From positions 1-11,991 of the forward strand of contig JAAAVE010000920.1 of assembly GCA_015679605.1 (NCBI GenBank): a stretch of 11,991 bases of DNA, given 5' to 3'. The notes under the pieces are model-generated. The model ran no database searches and had not been told where the DNA came from. It worked only from the letters and a program-made list of their open reading frames with translations. Made by a program: the position numbers and the translations under genes. Shown piece after piece: positions 1-8,148 of the stretch (the stretch's first letter is position 1; the number at the start of each line of letters is the position of its first letter). Source of the DNA: Podila epigama. Lineage: Eukaryota > Mortierellomycota > Mortierellomycetes > Mortierellales > Mortierellaceae.

Positions 1-781
1 GAATGCAGTTGGTCTTGAGTGCCTCTTCCAACGCATTTGCTCCTTCGCCACTGATCGAGTTGTTGCGCAAATCCAATGTTTTAAGAGTTGAATTAGCCTT
101 GAGTGCATCACCCAATCCTTGCGCTCCCTCTTTCTTGATCTTGTTGCAGTGCAAATACAGCGTAACCATTGTCTCGTTGGTCATGAGCGCCTCAGCTAGA
201 GCCAGAGCTCCAACGTCTCCGATCGAATTGCAACCCAAGTCTAGTTCGGTCAGACCACAGTTCTTGCAGAGAGCCTTGGCCAGAACCTGTGCACCTTTAT
301 CTCCAAGGGCAGCACTGTGAAGCTCTAGTGTTGTCAGGGTCTCATTCATCTCGAGAGCGTCAGCAAGGTTCTGAATTCTAATGCCATTGATCATGTTTCC
401 ACCCAAGTACAAGCATGTCAGGATCGTAGTCCGCTTTAATGCCTCGGTCAATGACTCAACTTGGTTATCCTCCTCCAACGCACATGTCAGATCCATCGTC
501 TGGCGTGGGGTCCTATTCTTGACAGCTTGCGAGAACGCATCAACAATAGCAGGCAAGAACGAGTAATAAACCAAGTTCAATTCGGCAAGAGTCGAATTAA
601 CTTTGAGTGCCTCTGAAAATACCAAGAGACCACCAAGCCAAATTGAATTCCCATGCAAGTCCAAAGTGACCAGAGTCGAGTTTTTCGCAACTCCATGACC
701 CAATGCTTGCGCTCCAAAGTCACCGATATTGTTATTCCTCAGACTCAAAGCGGACAGAGTTGAGTTCGTCATGAGTGCCTC
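1..781 (-). CDS. Gene A, C-terminal part after a frameshift (LRR protein, 3' end outside window)
   Basis: Reading the minus strand from 781 gives an uninterrupted frame to the window edge, about 260 codons. It continues the array of the upstream part of gene A but one frame away. The first repeats read EALMTN-STLSALSLRNNNIG, followed by the conserved C-terminal module also found in genes B and C: a PRQTMDLTC segment, an acidic EEDNQVES stretch, LTCLYLGG, then LDLGCNSIGD. By comparison with gene C about 90-100 further residues should lie beyond position 1. No stop codon and no further frame break is visible, so either the frameshift is recent, it is an assembly error, or the frame is recovered in translation. 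There is no plausible independent promoter or start, so I treat this as the tail of gene A and not a separate gene. The product would be a soluble RNI-like LRR solenoid; ligand unknown. Confidence 0.75.
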
Positions 782-2495
782 CCCCCAAGGCCTGCGCTCC
801 AATGTCTCCAATGCCGTTATTATACAAGTCCAAAGTCTCAAGCTTAGAGTTGCACCCAACTCCATACCCCAACACCTGCGCTCCAAAGTCTCCTATCTTG
901 TTTTCATTCAGTTTCAAAGTTGACAGAGCCGTGTTTGACTTGAGTGCCTCTCCCAAAGCCTGTGCTCCAATGTCTCCAATGACGTTCTCACTCAAGATCA
1001 AAGTCTTTAGTGCGGGGTGGGGCCCAAGCCCATGTCCCAATGCTGGCGCTCCACTGTGTCCTATGTTGTTGTTATCCAAGGTCAAAGTCTTTAGAGTGGA
1101 GTTGAATCCGAGTCCATGTCCCAGGCTCTGCGCCCCAGTATCTCCGATACTATTATAATCCAGGTTCAAGTCAGACAAAGCCGAGTTTGTCTTGAGTGCC
1201 TCTCCCAGTGCCTGCGCTCCAGTGTCTCCAATCTTGCTCTTAAACAAGTTCAGTGTCTTTAGAGTGGAGTTGATTACAAGTCCATGTCCCAAGCCCTGCG
1301 CCCCAGTATATCCGATACTGTTATCTTTCAGGTTCAAATTACACAGAGCCGAGTTCGTCACGAGTGCCTCCCCCAGCGCTTGCCCTCCTATACCTCCAAT
1401 GTTGTTATTATACAAATTCAAACTCTTTAATGTGGAGTTGATTTCTAGTCCATGGCCCAAGCCCTGTGCCCCAGTATCTCCAATACTGTTATCTTTCAGG
1501 TTCAAATTACACAGAGCCAAGTTTGTCTTGAGTGCCTCGCCCAGTGCCTGCCCTCCTATACCTCCAATGTTGTTATAATACAAGTTCAGTGTCTTTAGTG
1601 TGGAGTTGATTCCGAGTCCATGGCCCAAGCCCTGCGCTCCAGCATATCCGATGCTGTTTTCCTTTAGGTTCAAATCAAACAGTGCCGAGTTCTTCGAAAG
1701 TGCCTCCCCCAGTGCCTGCGCTCCAGCGTCTCCGATATTGTTACTCTCCAGGTTCAATTCAGACAAAGCCGAGTTTGTCTTGAGCGCCTCTGCCAATGCC
1801 TGGGCTCCATTATCTCCGAGTGTGCTTTCCTTCAATCTTAAAATGGTCAGTGAGGTATTGGTTTTGAGTGCTTCTCCTAATGCGTTGATTCCGGCGTCCT
1901 CGATAACATTCCCTTCCAAGTCCAAAGAAGTCAAGGTCAAGTTTATCTTGAGCGCGTCCCCTAAAGCCTGGATTCCAACATCATGGATGGAGCAATTCCG
2001 CAAGGTCAATTTCGCGAGGGTTGAGTTCATCGTGAGCGCTTCTGCCAATGCTTGTGCGCCAACGTCTCCGACATTATGGGAGCTGAAGCTCAAGTCTCTC
2101 AAGTATGGATCTGTCTTTACTCTTTCAGCCAATTCCAGTACTTCTGCCACACCGCCATCAGATCTGCTTATGCTCAAGGTCGGCTCTCTCATGATTACTT
2201 CTGGGACTAAAGATTCAGTATTACTACTCGAATCTTCTACCACGTGTGAAGAAACAACTGTCAAAATTTCCTCGAATTCTTGACTCAACTCTTGATCCTC
2301 GAAGGTGCTGATATCGTATGTATCAAGTGTACATGGCGTCAGGCCTATGTCTGTCTCAGGTGCCTCTGCCAATGCCTGTGCGTCTCTGTCATTGGAAGGG
2401 TTGTTAGATAAGGTAACATTCGTCGAATAATTGTTGAGTGGCTCAAGTATCTCAGCTTGTGTTGGCTTCAATTCGAGAGACATACTTTGGCGCAT
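732..2495 (-). CDS. Gene A, N-terminal part: RNI-like leucine-rich repeat protein, frameshifted near its end
   Basis: About 587 codons from the ATG at 2495 (MRQSMSLELKP). The frame stays open upstream only to a TTG, which a eukaryote would not use; the ATG at 2483 (MSLELKP) matches the start of gene C (MSLESKP) and is the alternative. Residues 1-45 resemble gene C. Residues about 46-112 are an acidic, Ser/Thr-rich, non-repeat insert absent from gene C. From about residue 115 follow 28-residue repeats with the pattern LxxLxLxxNxIGDxGAQALGEALxxN, typical of the ribonuclease-inhibitor/NOD3 class. In the centre, repeats alternate between GEAL and GHGL forms. The last 17 or so residues (after GAQALG, ending FESEE) are out of frame: a sixth C at 781-786 shifts the frame, and the paralogous repeat would read GEALMTN. 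No signal peptide, membrane segment or catalytic domain is visible. Probably a cytosolic binding protein; partner unknown. Confidence 0.8.
   Translation of the reverse strand: MRQSMSLELKPTQAEILEPLNNYSTNVTLSNNPSNDRDAQALAEAPETDIGLTPCTLDTYDISTFEDQELSQEFEEILTVVSSHVVEDSSSNTESLVPEVIMREPTLSISRSDGGVAEVLELAERVKTDPYLRDLSFSSHNVGDVGAQALAEALTMNSTLAKLTLRNCSIHDVGIQALGDALKINLTLTSLDLEGNVIEDAGINALGEALKTNTSLTILRLKESTLGDNGAQALAEALKTNSALSELNLESNNIGDAGAQALGEALSKNSALFDLNLKENSIGYAGAQGLGHGLGINSTLKTLNLYYNNIGGIGGQALGEALKTNLALCNLNLKDNSIGDTGAQGLGHGLEINSTLKSLNLYNNNIGGIGGQALGEALVTNSALCNLNLKDNSIGYTGAQGLGHGLVINSTLKTLNLFKSKIGDTGAQALGEALKTNSALSDLNLDYNSIGDTGAQSLGHGLGFNSTLKTLTLDNNNIGHSGAPALGHGLGPHPALKTLILSENVIGDIGAQALGEALKSNTALSTLKLNENKIGDFGAQVLGYGVGCNSKLETLDLYNNGIGDIGAQALGGGTHDELNSVRFESEE
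1020..1700 (-). repeat. 168-bp higher-order repeats inside gene A (paired LRRs)
   Basis: Two-repeat (56-residue) units follow one another about four times. One member carries NLNLK.NSIG and ends GHGL, the other carries LNLY.NNIGG and ends GEAL. At DNA level the stretch starting at 1321 (ttatctttca...) recurs at 1489, an offset of exactly 168 bp, with near identity through the following 30 bases. The pattern points to duplication of a two-repeat block by unequal crossing-over or slippage. Confidence 0.8.
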
Positions 2496-2496
2496 A

Positions 2497-2682
2497 CTGT
2501 TCAATGGTGAATGATTATATGATTATGGGAAGGGAGCTATCGTATGGGCACTGATGAAAACGCAGATAGTCTACGCTTGTTGGGCGACCTTTTCGAGTGA
2601 AACGGAAATATAAACACAATATTGGTGAATGACAACTTTGACGCGGCCAAAAAAAGCTTCAGGTGGTTTCGTTTGAACTCAC
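2497..2682 (-). other. Candidate 5' UTR intron of gene A
   Basis: On the minus strand the donor reads CCAAAG|GTGAGTTCAAA and the acceptor CATTGAACAG|TATG, so the start ATG at 2495 lies one base into the second exon. The intron would be 186 bp. The same donor core (GTGAGTTCAAA) and acceptor (CATTGAACAG) occur at equivalent places before gene C although the sequence between them has diverged, which is the pattern expected of a conserved intron. Confidence 0.6.
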
Positions 2683-2778
2683 CTTTGGTGGAATGGGATT
2701 GTTGAGCAGATGTGAACAAAAGTAAATGTTACTAATGGAATGCAAATGAGGTCCGCGGAATGGGGAGAAAGCTACCTG

Positions 2779-2810
2779 ACGCGTCCTGACGCTTATTTGA
2801 ATTAAGGTTT
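2779..2810 (-). promoter_or_regulatory. ACGCGT box with AAACCTTAA motif, upstream of gene A
   Basis: ACGCGT (palindromic) lies at 2779-2784 and AAACCTTAA, read on the minus strand, at 2802-2810. The box is 284 bp before the start codon and 97 bp before the intron donor. The same pair precedes gene C and, more closely spaced and with one change, gene B. ACGCGT is the core of the fungal MluI cell-cycle box bound by MBF-type factors; that such a factor acts here is inference. Confidence 0.5.
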
Positions 2811-2813
2811 ATT
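2808..2813 (-). terminator. Possible poly(A) signal AATAAA of gene B
   Basis: The minus strand reads AATAAA about 235 bp after the stop codon of gene B, a plausible distance for a 3' UTR. It overlaps the AAACCTTAA motif of the gene A upstream block, so chance occurrence in an A+T-rich spot is quite possible. Confidence 0.3.
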
Positions 2814-3048
2814 GGCAACACAAAGGGAAAACCGTGGGTAGCAGAAAACTTCAGCTATTACTGACTCTGATTTTACCATGCATCATATCACATCTTCACC
2901 CCATTGAGTGGTCCTATTCATACCGAGTTCCCACGCAGTCCTATTGCAACGACGGTATTGTCGGAACGAAGCTCACTAAAGTCTTCTTGTAAACCTTCTT
3001 CTACTCTATCGAACGATTTGCACAATTTTCATGATGTTCAGCCTCGCT

Positions 3049-6000
3049 TTATGATTGTTCCCCTACATAACAGACATGCCACATTTCTTCCAGGATCGAA
3101 GCTGCAATGTCTGTGATCCTGTTCTGCCACAGATTCACAGCGATGAGAGTTGGGTTTGCCTGAAGTGCATGAAACAGCGCTAGAGCGCCATCATCTTGGA
3201 TATAATTGCGCTGGAGACCAAGGTTTGTCAACGTGGTGGTCGTTGCCAGCGCATTCGCTATTTCTTTCGCGCCACTGTCACCGATTCCATTGCCCCACAA
3301 TTCCAACGATGTAAGAGCACTGTTCTTCTCAAGTGCCTCTGCTAATGCCTTTGCTCCTTCATCCCTGATCAAATTGGTGTGCAGGTGTAGCGTCGTCAGG
3401 GTGTTGTTGGTTTCGAATGCCCCAGCTAGTGCCTGAGCTCCACTATCACCGATCGAGTTGCAACCCAGGTCAAGAACTCTCAGTCCAGAGATCTTGGCGA
3501 GAGGCATGGCTAGGATTTGAGCACCCTCATCTCCAATGGCGGTACCGTGAAGATCCAAAGTCGTCAGAGTCACATTCATCCTGAGAGCATCCACCAAATA
3601 TTGAAGGTCGTTGCTTTTGTGCACCCTGCCACCCAGGTACAAGCATGTCAGGGTCGTATTCGTCTTCAGTGTCTGGCTCAACAATTTGATTTTAACAATG
3701 TCCTTGGTCAAACACGTCATATCCAACGTTCGAAGAGGCACCTTGCACTTGCGGGCTTCCGTGAAGGCGTCAAAAATGGATGACTCAATATTGTTCTCCT
3801 CCAGGTGCAGGTCCCTCAGCGTTGTGTTGTCCTTGAGTGCGTTAGAGAGCGATAGAAGACCCAAGTATGTAATTGCATTATTTCTACAATTTAATACCTC
3901 CAAAGAAGGGTTTTCCCTCAGACCGCTGGCCAGTGCTTGAACTTCAATGTCTCTAATTTTGCACCTTCTCAAGTTCAAAGTCTTTAGTGTGGAGTTGAAC
4001 TCGAGTGCCTTCCCCAATTCCAGTGCTCCAACCTTTCCAATTTTGTTATCCGACAGGTTCAAATGAGACAGAGCCTTATTTTTCCTGAGTGCCTTCCCCA
4101 AGGTCTGCACTCCTGCGTCTCCAATTTTGTTATTCTCCAGGTTCAAATTAGACAGAGCCGTATTTGTCCTGAGTGCCTCCCCCAATGCCTGTGCCCCAGC
4201 CTTTCCAATTTCGTTATTCTCCAGGTTCAAATTTGACAGAGCCGTATTTGTCCTGAGTGCCTCCCCCAATGCCTGTGCCCCAGCGTTTCCAATTTCGCTA
4301 TTCGCCAGGTCCAAATGAGACAGAGTCGTATTTGTAGTGAGTGCCTTCCCCAAGGCCTGTGATCCATCCTTTCCAATTTTGTTATACTTGAGGCTCAAAG
4401 TACACAGGACCGTGTTTGTCTCAAGTGCCTTCCCCAATGCCTGTGCTCCAGCCTTTCCAATGTCGTTATCCGCCAGGTCCAAATGAGACATAGTCGTATT
4501 TGTCATGAGTGCTGTTGCGATTGCAAACCCTCCTGCGTCCTGGAATGAGTTACGAGCAATGTCCAAAGACTTCAGCGTGGAGTTGTCCTTCAGTGCTTCT
4601 GCCAATGCTCGCGCTCCATTCCGCCCTATGTTGTTCTCGCTCAAGCATAAAGTAGCCAGAGGTGGGTTTGTTTTGAGTGCCCTTGCCAAAACTTCAGCGC
4701 CTTCTTCGCTAATGTTCCTTCCAGCCAAATTCAACGTTACCAAGGTCGAAATAGCCTTGAGCGCCTCTCGCAATGCCTGACTGTCGGGTTTATCCGACAC
4801 GTGTTTTTCCAGATCCAAAGAGGTTGTCGGACCCTCGTTGTCCTTGAGTGCCTCTCCTGTGGCCTCGTGTGGCACAACATCCTGAACTCTCAATTTGAGT
4901 AGAGCTGTTTTCAAGGCGAACTGCGTTGTGTTGGCGCTGACCGCGTCCATCAACTTCCGCACTTGAGACGGTGTGGTCAAATTGTCCTCAAAATGTAAAG
5001 TTGTCAAAGAGGTCTTGCTCTTTAGGCCCTCTATTAGACTCTGCGCTCCATCGTCTCCGATCAAGTTTTTGTTTAAATCCAAGACGATTAAGTTCTTGTT
5101 GACCTTGAGCGCGCTTCCCAATGCCGCCGCCCCACTATCTCCGATGGTATTGTCCTCCAAGAACAGCTTTCTCAAAGCTGAATCAGGCTGTTTGAGTGCC
5201 ATGGCTATTGCTTGAGCCCCAATATTTCCAATTAGGTTATTCGCCAAGTTCAAAGTAGTCAGGTTCATGTTGAGTTCGAGTGCCTTTCCTAACTCTCGCC
5301 CTCCAAATTGCCCTACGATGTTGCCTGCCAAATGTAGTGCAGTCAGGGCCGATTCATGTTGTTGCAGTGCTTTGGCTAGCGCATGTGCTCCAATGTCTCC
5401 GATAAAGTTATTGCTCAAGTCCAACACGGTCAATTTCTTATTGACCTCGAGAACTTTTCCCAAAGTCATCGCTCCTGTGCTTCTGATATCGTTGTCCTGT
5501 AAGAACAGCTTGGTCAATGCGGAATTGGGTTGGTTGAGTACCATGGCTAACTCATGCACTCCATTGTCACTTATGGAGTTATTCTCTAAATCCAGCATTT
5601 TTAGATTCCTGTTGACCCTGAGCGCCTTTCCCAATGCCTCCGCTCCGTCGTCATCAATGAAGTTACCTCCCAAGCACAGCTCGGTCAGGAACGAGTCAGC
5701 TTTCCCAAGTGCCTCGGCGAATTCATCCACTCCATAGTCTCCGATGTTGTTATACCCCAAGTGTAATTTTGTCAGTTTTCCATTGATCTGGAGTACCCTT
5801 CTCAATTCTTCCATCCCTTCCATGCCGAAGGAGTTGCCTCCTAGGTCTAGGGCGACAACAGTCGAGTTACTTTCGAGTGCCCTTGCCAATTCAATCACTC
5901 CATCGTCACTAATGTCGTTGTTGGCGAGAGATAGAATAGCCAGTGTGGAGTTATTCTTGATCGCCTCTCCAAATGCCTTTGCTCCCTTGCCTTCGATTTT

Positions 6001-7533
6001 GTTGCCGTTGAGGGTTAGAGCGTTCAAGGTGAAATTGTTCTTGAGCGCCTGAGCAAGTGCCTGCGCCCCAATGTCTTCGATTGAGTTATTTCCCAACTTT
6101 AAGACTCGCAGTTTTTTGTTGACCTTGAGCGCTTTAGCAATTGCCTGAGCTCCAATGTCTCCGATTGAATTATCCTCCAAATCCAAGATGGTTAGCATTT
6201 TGTTGACCTCAAGCGCCCTAGCAATTGCCTGCGCTCCAATGTCTCCGATTGAAGTATTCCCTAAGTCTATGACGTCCAGTTTTCTGTTTAATTTGAGCGC
6301 TTTAGCAATTGCCTGAGCTCCAATGTCTCCGATTGAGTTATCCTCCAAATCCAAGATGGATAGTTTCTTGTTGAACTCGAGCGCCCTAGCAATTGCCTGC
6401 GCTCCAATGTCTCCGATTGAGTTATCCGTCAAACCCAAGAGGACAAGTTTTTTGTTGACCTTAAGTGCCGCCCCCAATGCTTGTGCTCCACTGTCTCGGA
6501 TGGTGTTTCCTTGAAGGAATACCATGGTTAGGGACGAGTTTGATTTCTTGAGTGCTTCAGCCAATGTCCGTGCTCCATTCTCTCCAATTGAGCTGTTTGT
6601 TAAATATAAAGTGGTACGTGAGGTGTTGCTCTTAGGAGCCTTTCCCAATGCCTGCACTCCACTGTCTCCAATGCCTTTGTCTCCGGTATCATCGCCGTTG
6701 TCTCCCAAGAACAGTGCCCTCAGGGCCGAGCCGCCTTGTTGAAGAGCTTTGGTTAGCACTTGTGCTCCCTCATTTCCGACACAGTTTTTCGCAAGGTCCA
6801 GAGTGGCCAGTTTCTTGTTCACCTCGAGTGCCTTTCCCAAGGCCACCGCTCCATCGTCTCTGATACCATTCTTGGATAGGTACAAATCGGTCAGAGTGGA
6901 ATTTTTATCCAGCGCTTTTGCCAATACCTGTGCTCCAATGTCCCCGATAGAGTTATTCTCCAAACCTAATGTCGTCAGTTTCTCGTTGACCTTGAGTCCC
7001 TCCCCCAATGCCTCCGCTCCTCTGCCACCGATGGTGTTGGCGTCCAAGTACAGAGTTTGTAATGTCTTATTGTTCCCGAGGGCCTCTCCGATAGCGCATG
7101 CCCCAGTATCTCCAATGGTGTTCTCTTTCATGTACAGCGAAGCCAAAGCCGAGTCGACTTGTTTGAGTGTCTCTGCCAATGCCCGCGCCCCAGTACCTCC
7201 AATTGAGTTATTGCTCAGGTCCAAATAAGACAGCGTCGAGTTCGTGTTGAGTCCCTCCGCCAATGCCTGGGCTCCACTGTCGCCGATTAAGTTATCCTTC
7301 AAGTTCAAAGTGGTCAGAGAAGAGTTACTCTCGAGGGCCTCCCCCAATGCCTGCGCTCCTGTTATGCCAATGAAGTTGCGTTCTAGGTCCAAAGTGACAA
7401 GAGTCGACGTGGATCTAAGTGCCATAGCCAATGCGATTGCTCCATTATCTCTGATTTCATTGGTGGAAATATACAGACTAGTGAGACTGGAATTGGTCAC
7501 GAGTGCCACTCCTAAGACCGCCGCTGCATCCTC
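3049..7533 (-). CDS. Gene B, main part (about 1,494 codons) after an internal stop: giant RNI-like LRR protein
   Basis: The frame is open from just after the TAA at 7534-7536 to a TAA at 3049-3051. It encodes over 50 repeats of the 28-residue RNI class, with some 29-31-residue variants of the type ALKQPDSALRKLFL. Three zones are visible: an N-terminal array rich in ALxVNKKLxxLDL repeats (about 5010-7533), a poorly matching linker (about 4740-5010), and a second array that resembles gene C from its N-terminus onward. The end (about 3049-3850) is the family's conserved C-terminal module: RTLDMTCLTKD, LTCLYLGG, LDLGCNSIGD, LELWGNGIGD, then ITDIAASILEEMWHVC. It lacks one repeat present in gene C. 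The first in-frame ATG after the stop is at 7425, inside a repeat, so this part probably has no start of its own and belongs with the upstream 204 codons. No enzymatic domain, signal peptide or membrane helix is seen. A ligand-binding scaffold role is inferred from fold alone. Confidence 0.8.
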   Translation of the reverse strand, partial: EDAAAVLGVALVTNSSLTSLYISTNEIRDNGAIALAMALRSTSTLVTLDLERNFIGITGAQALGEALESNSSLTTLNLKDNLIGDSGAQALAEGLNTNSTLSYLDLSNNSIGGTGARALAETLKQVDSALASLYMKENTIGDTGACAIGEALGNNKTLQTLYLDANTIGGRGAEALGEGLKVNEKLTTLGLENNSIGDIGAQVLAKALDKNSTLTDLYLSKNGIRDDGAVALGKALEVNKKLATLDLAKNCVGNEGAQVLTKALQQGGSALRALFLGDNGDDTGDKGIGDSGVQALGKAPKSNTSRTTLYLTNSSIGENGARTLAEALKKSNSSLTMVFLQGNTIRDSGAQALGAALKVNKKLVLLGLTDNSIGDIGAQAIARALEFNKKLSILDLEDNSIGDIGAQAIAKALKLNRKLDVIDLGNTSIGDIGAQAIARALEVNKMLTILDLEDNSIGDIGAQAIAKALKVNKKLRVLKLGNNSIEDIGAQALAQALKNNFTLNALTLNGNKIEGKGAKAFGEAIKNNSTLAILSLANNDISDDGVIELARALESNSTVVALDLGGNSFGMEGMEELRRVLQINGKLTKLHLGYNNIGDYGVDEFAEALGKADSFLTELCLGGNFIDDDGAEALGKALRVNRNLKMLDLENNSISDNGVHELAMVLNQPNSALTKLFLQDNDIRSTGAMTLGKVLEVNKKLTVLDLSNNFIGDIGAHALAKALQQHESALTALHLAGNIVGQFGGRELGKALELNMNLTTLNLANNLIGNIGAQAIAMALKQPDSALRKLFLEDNTIGDSGAAALGSALKVNKNLIVLDLNKNLIGDDGAQSLIEGLKSKTSLTTLHFEDNLTTPSQVRKLMDAVSANTTQFALKTALLKLRVQDVVPHEATGEALKDNEGPTTSLDLEKHVSDKPDSQALREALKAISTLVTLNLAGRNISEEGAEVLARALKTNPPLATLCLSENNIGRNGARALAEALKDNSTLKSLDIARNSFQDAGGFAIATALMTNTTMSHLDLADNDIGKAGAQALGKALETNTVLCTLSLKYNKIGKDGSQALGKALTTNTTLSHLDLANSEIGNAGAQALGEALRTNTALSNLNLENNEIGKAGAQALGEALRTNTALSNLNLENNKIGDAGVQTLGKALRKNKALSHLNLSDNKIGKVGALELGKALEFNSTLKTLNLRRCKIRDIEVQALASGLRENPSLEVLNCRNNAITYLGLLSLSNALKDNTTLRDLHLEENNIESSIFDAFTEARKCKVPLRTLDMTCLTKDIVKIKLLSQTLKTNTTLTCLYLGGRVHKSNDLQYLVDALRMNVTLTTLDLHGTAIGDEGAQILAMPLAKISGLRVLDLGCNSIGDSGAQALAGAFETNNTLTTLHLHTNLIRDEGAKALAEALEKNSALTSLELWGNGIGDSGAKEIANALATTTTLTNLGLQRNYIQDDGALALFHALQANPTLIAVNLWQNRITDIAASILEEMWHVCYVGEQS
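4130..4310 (-). repeat. 84-bp tandem duplication of one LRR in gene B
   Basis: The plus-strand stretch starting gttcaaatt at 4141 recurs at 4225, exactly 84 bp on, with almost no differences through the following 60 bases. It encodes two successive LRTNTALSNLNLENN repeats (one continuing EIG, the other KIG or EIG). This is one repeat unit copied recently. Confidence 0.8.
6060..6440 (-). repeat. 168-bp higher-order repeats in gene B
   Basis: The segment beginning tttagcaatt at 6133 recurs at 6301, an offset of 168 bp, with very few differences over about 60 bases. The encoded units alternate IGDIGAQAIARALE and IGDIGAQAIAKALK, so pairs of repeats have been copied together, as in gene A but with a different pair. 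Confidence 0.75.
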
Positions 7534-8148
7534 TTAGATGCAACTACTGTTGAGGTGTAAACTCGACAGAGCAGAGTTTATACGGAGTAATATTGCAATG
7601 CAGAACCCTCCGCTTGTGCTGATTTTGTTCTTCGACAGGCGCAAGGTGGTCAAAGTTGAGTTGGAAAGGAGTGCCTCTGATAATGCTCTCACTCCATCAC
7701 ATGCAATATCGTTGTCTGACAAGTCCACAGTAGTCAAGGTGTTGTTGACCTTGAGTACCCCTGCTAGCATTTCAGCCCCGTCATCACGCAATGCATTCAT
7801 TGACAAATTCAGAGTGGTCAGAGTTGAGTTTTTCATGAGTACGTCACTCAATGCCTGCATTCCAGTGCCATCGATACTGTTATCCTCCAAATCCAAGGTG
7901 GTCAAGGTGGTGTTGGTCTCGAGTTCTTCTACTAATTCATACGCCCTGAGACCTCTTATAGCGTTACCCCTCAAAGACAAAGCGGTAATGGTCGAGTTGG
8001 CTCTCAGTGCTTCCTCCAAATCTCCTGCTTCGTCAACTCCGATGACATGGTCCCCCAGATCCAACGAAGTTAGGCTGGACTTGACCCTGAGAGGCTTGAT
8101 TGTAACAGGGAATGCCTTGATCCCTGCTCTTTCATTCCCAGGTGACAT
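7534..8148 (-). CDS. Gene B, N-terminal part (204 codons) ending at an in-frame stop in the LRR array
   Basis: It starts at the ATG at 8148 (MSPGNERAGIKAF, A at -3), which aligns with the start of the LRR array in genes A and C (KSSLTSLDL here, DSTLTTFDL in C). About seven RNI-type repeats follow. The frame ends with LNSSCI-TAA, and the next codons in the same frame give EDAAAVLGVALVTN, the missing second half of that repeat. The distance from SAL in this repeat to SSL in the next is exactly 28 codons counting the stop. So the TAA replaces a single residue, in the position usually taken by G, R, E or S after the conserved Ile. Three readings are possible: a nonsense mutation (pseudogene, or truncated 204-residue protein), readthrough, or a base error. 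There is no sign that this was ever an independent short gene. Confidence 0.7.
   Translation of the reverse strand: MSPGNERAGIKAFPVTIKPLRVKSSLTSLDLGDHVIGVDEAGDLEEALRANSTITALSLRGNAIRGLRAYELVEELETNTTLTTLDLEDNSIDGTGMQALSDVLMKNSTLTTLNLSMNALRDDGAEMLAGVLKVNNTLTTVDLSDNDIACDGVRALSEALLSNSTLTTLRLSKNKISTSGGFCIAILLRINSALSSLHLNSSCI

Larger units (their letters stand above)
2496..3048. other. Intergenic region: gene A leader and gene B 3' flank
   Basis: This 553-bp stretch separates the stop of gene B from the start of gene A. On the minus strand it holds the proposed leader intron of gene A (2497-2682), a pyrimidine-rich first-exon segment (about 2683-2740) without any ATG, the ACGCGT block (2779-2810), and a possible poly(A) signal for gene B (2808-2813). 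In 2815-3048 I see no ORF of note, no tRNA and no repeat; it is probably the 3' UTR of gene B. Confidence 0.6.

Noticed and set aside
7425-7509. An independent start for the large part of gene B at the GTG at 7509 or the ATG at 7425
   Set aside because: Both lie within a repeat with no leader or promoter block, and the frame is continuous upstream to a proper start at 8148 apart from one stop codon.
7498-7545. A tiny GT-AG intron (about 36 bp) that would remove the TAA of gene B
   Set aside because: It is too short for a normal intron and its removal would destroy the 28-residue register that is perfect when the stop is counted as one codon.
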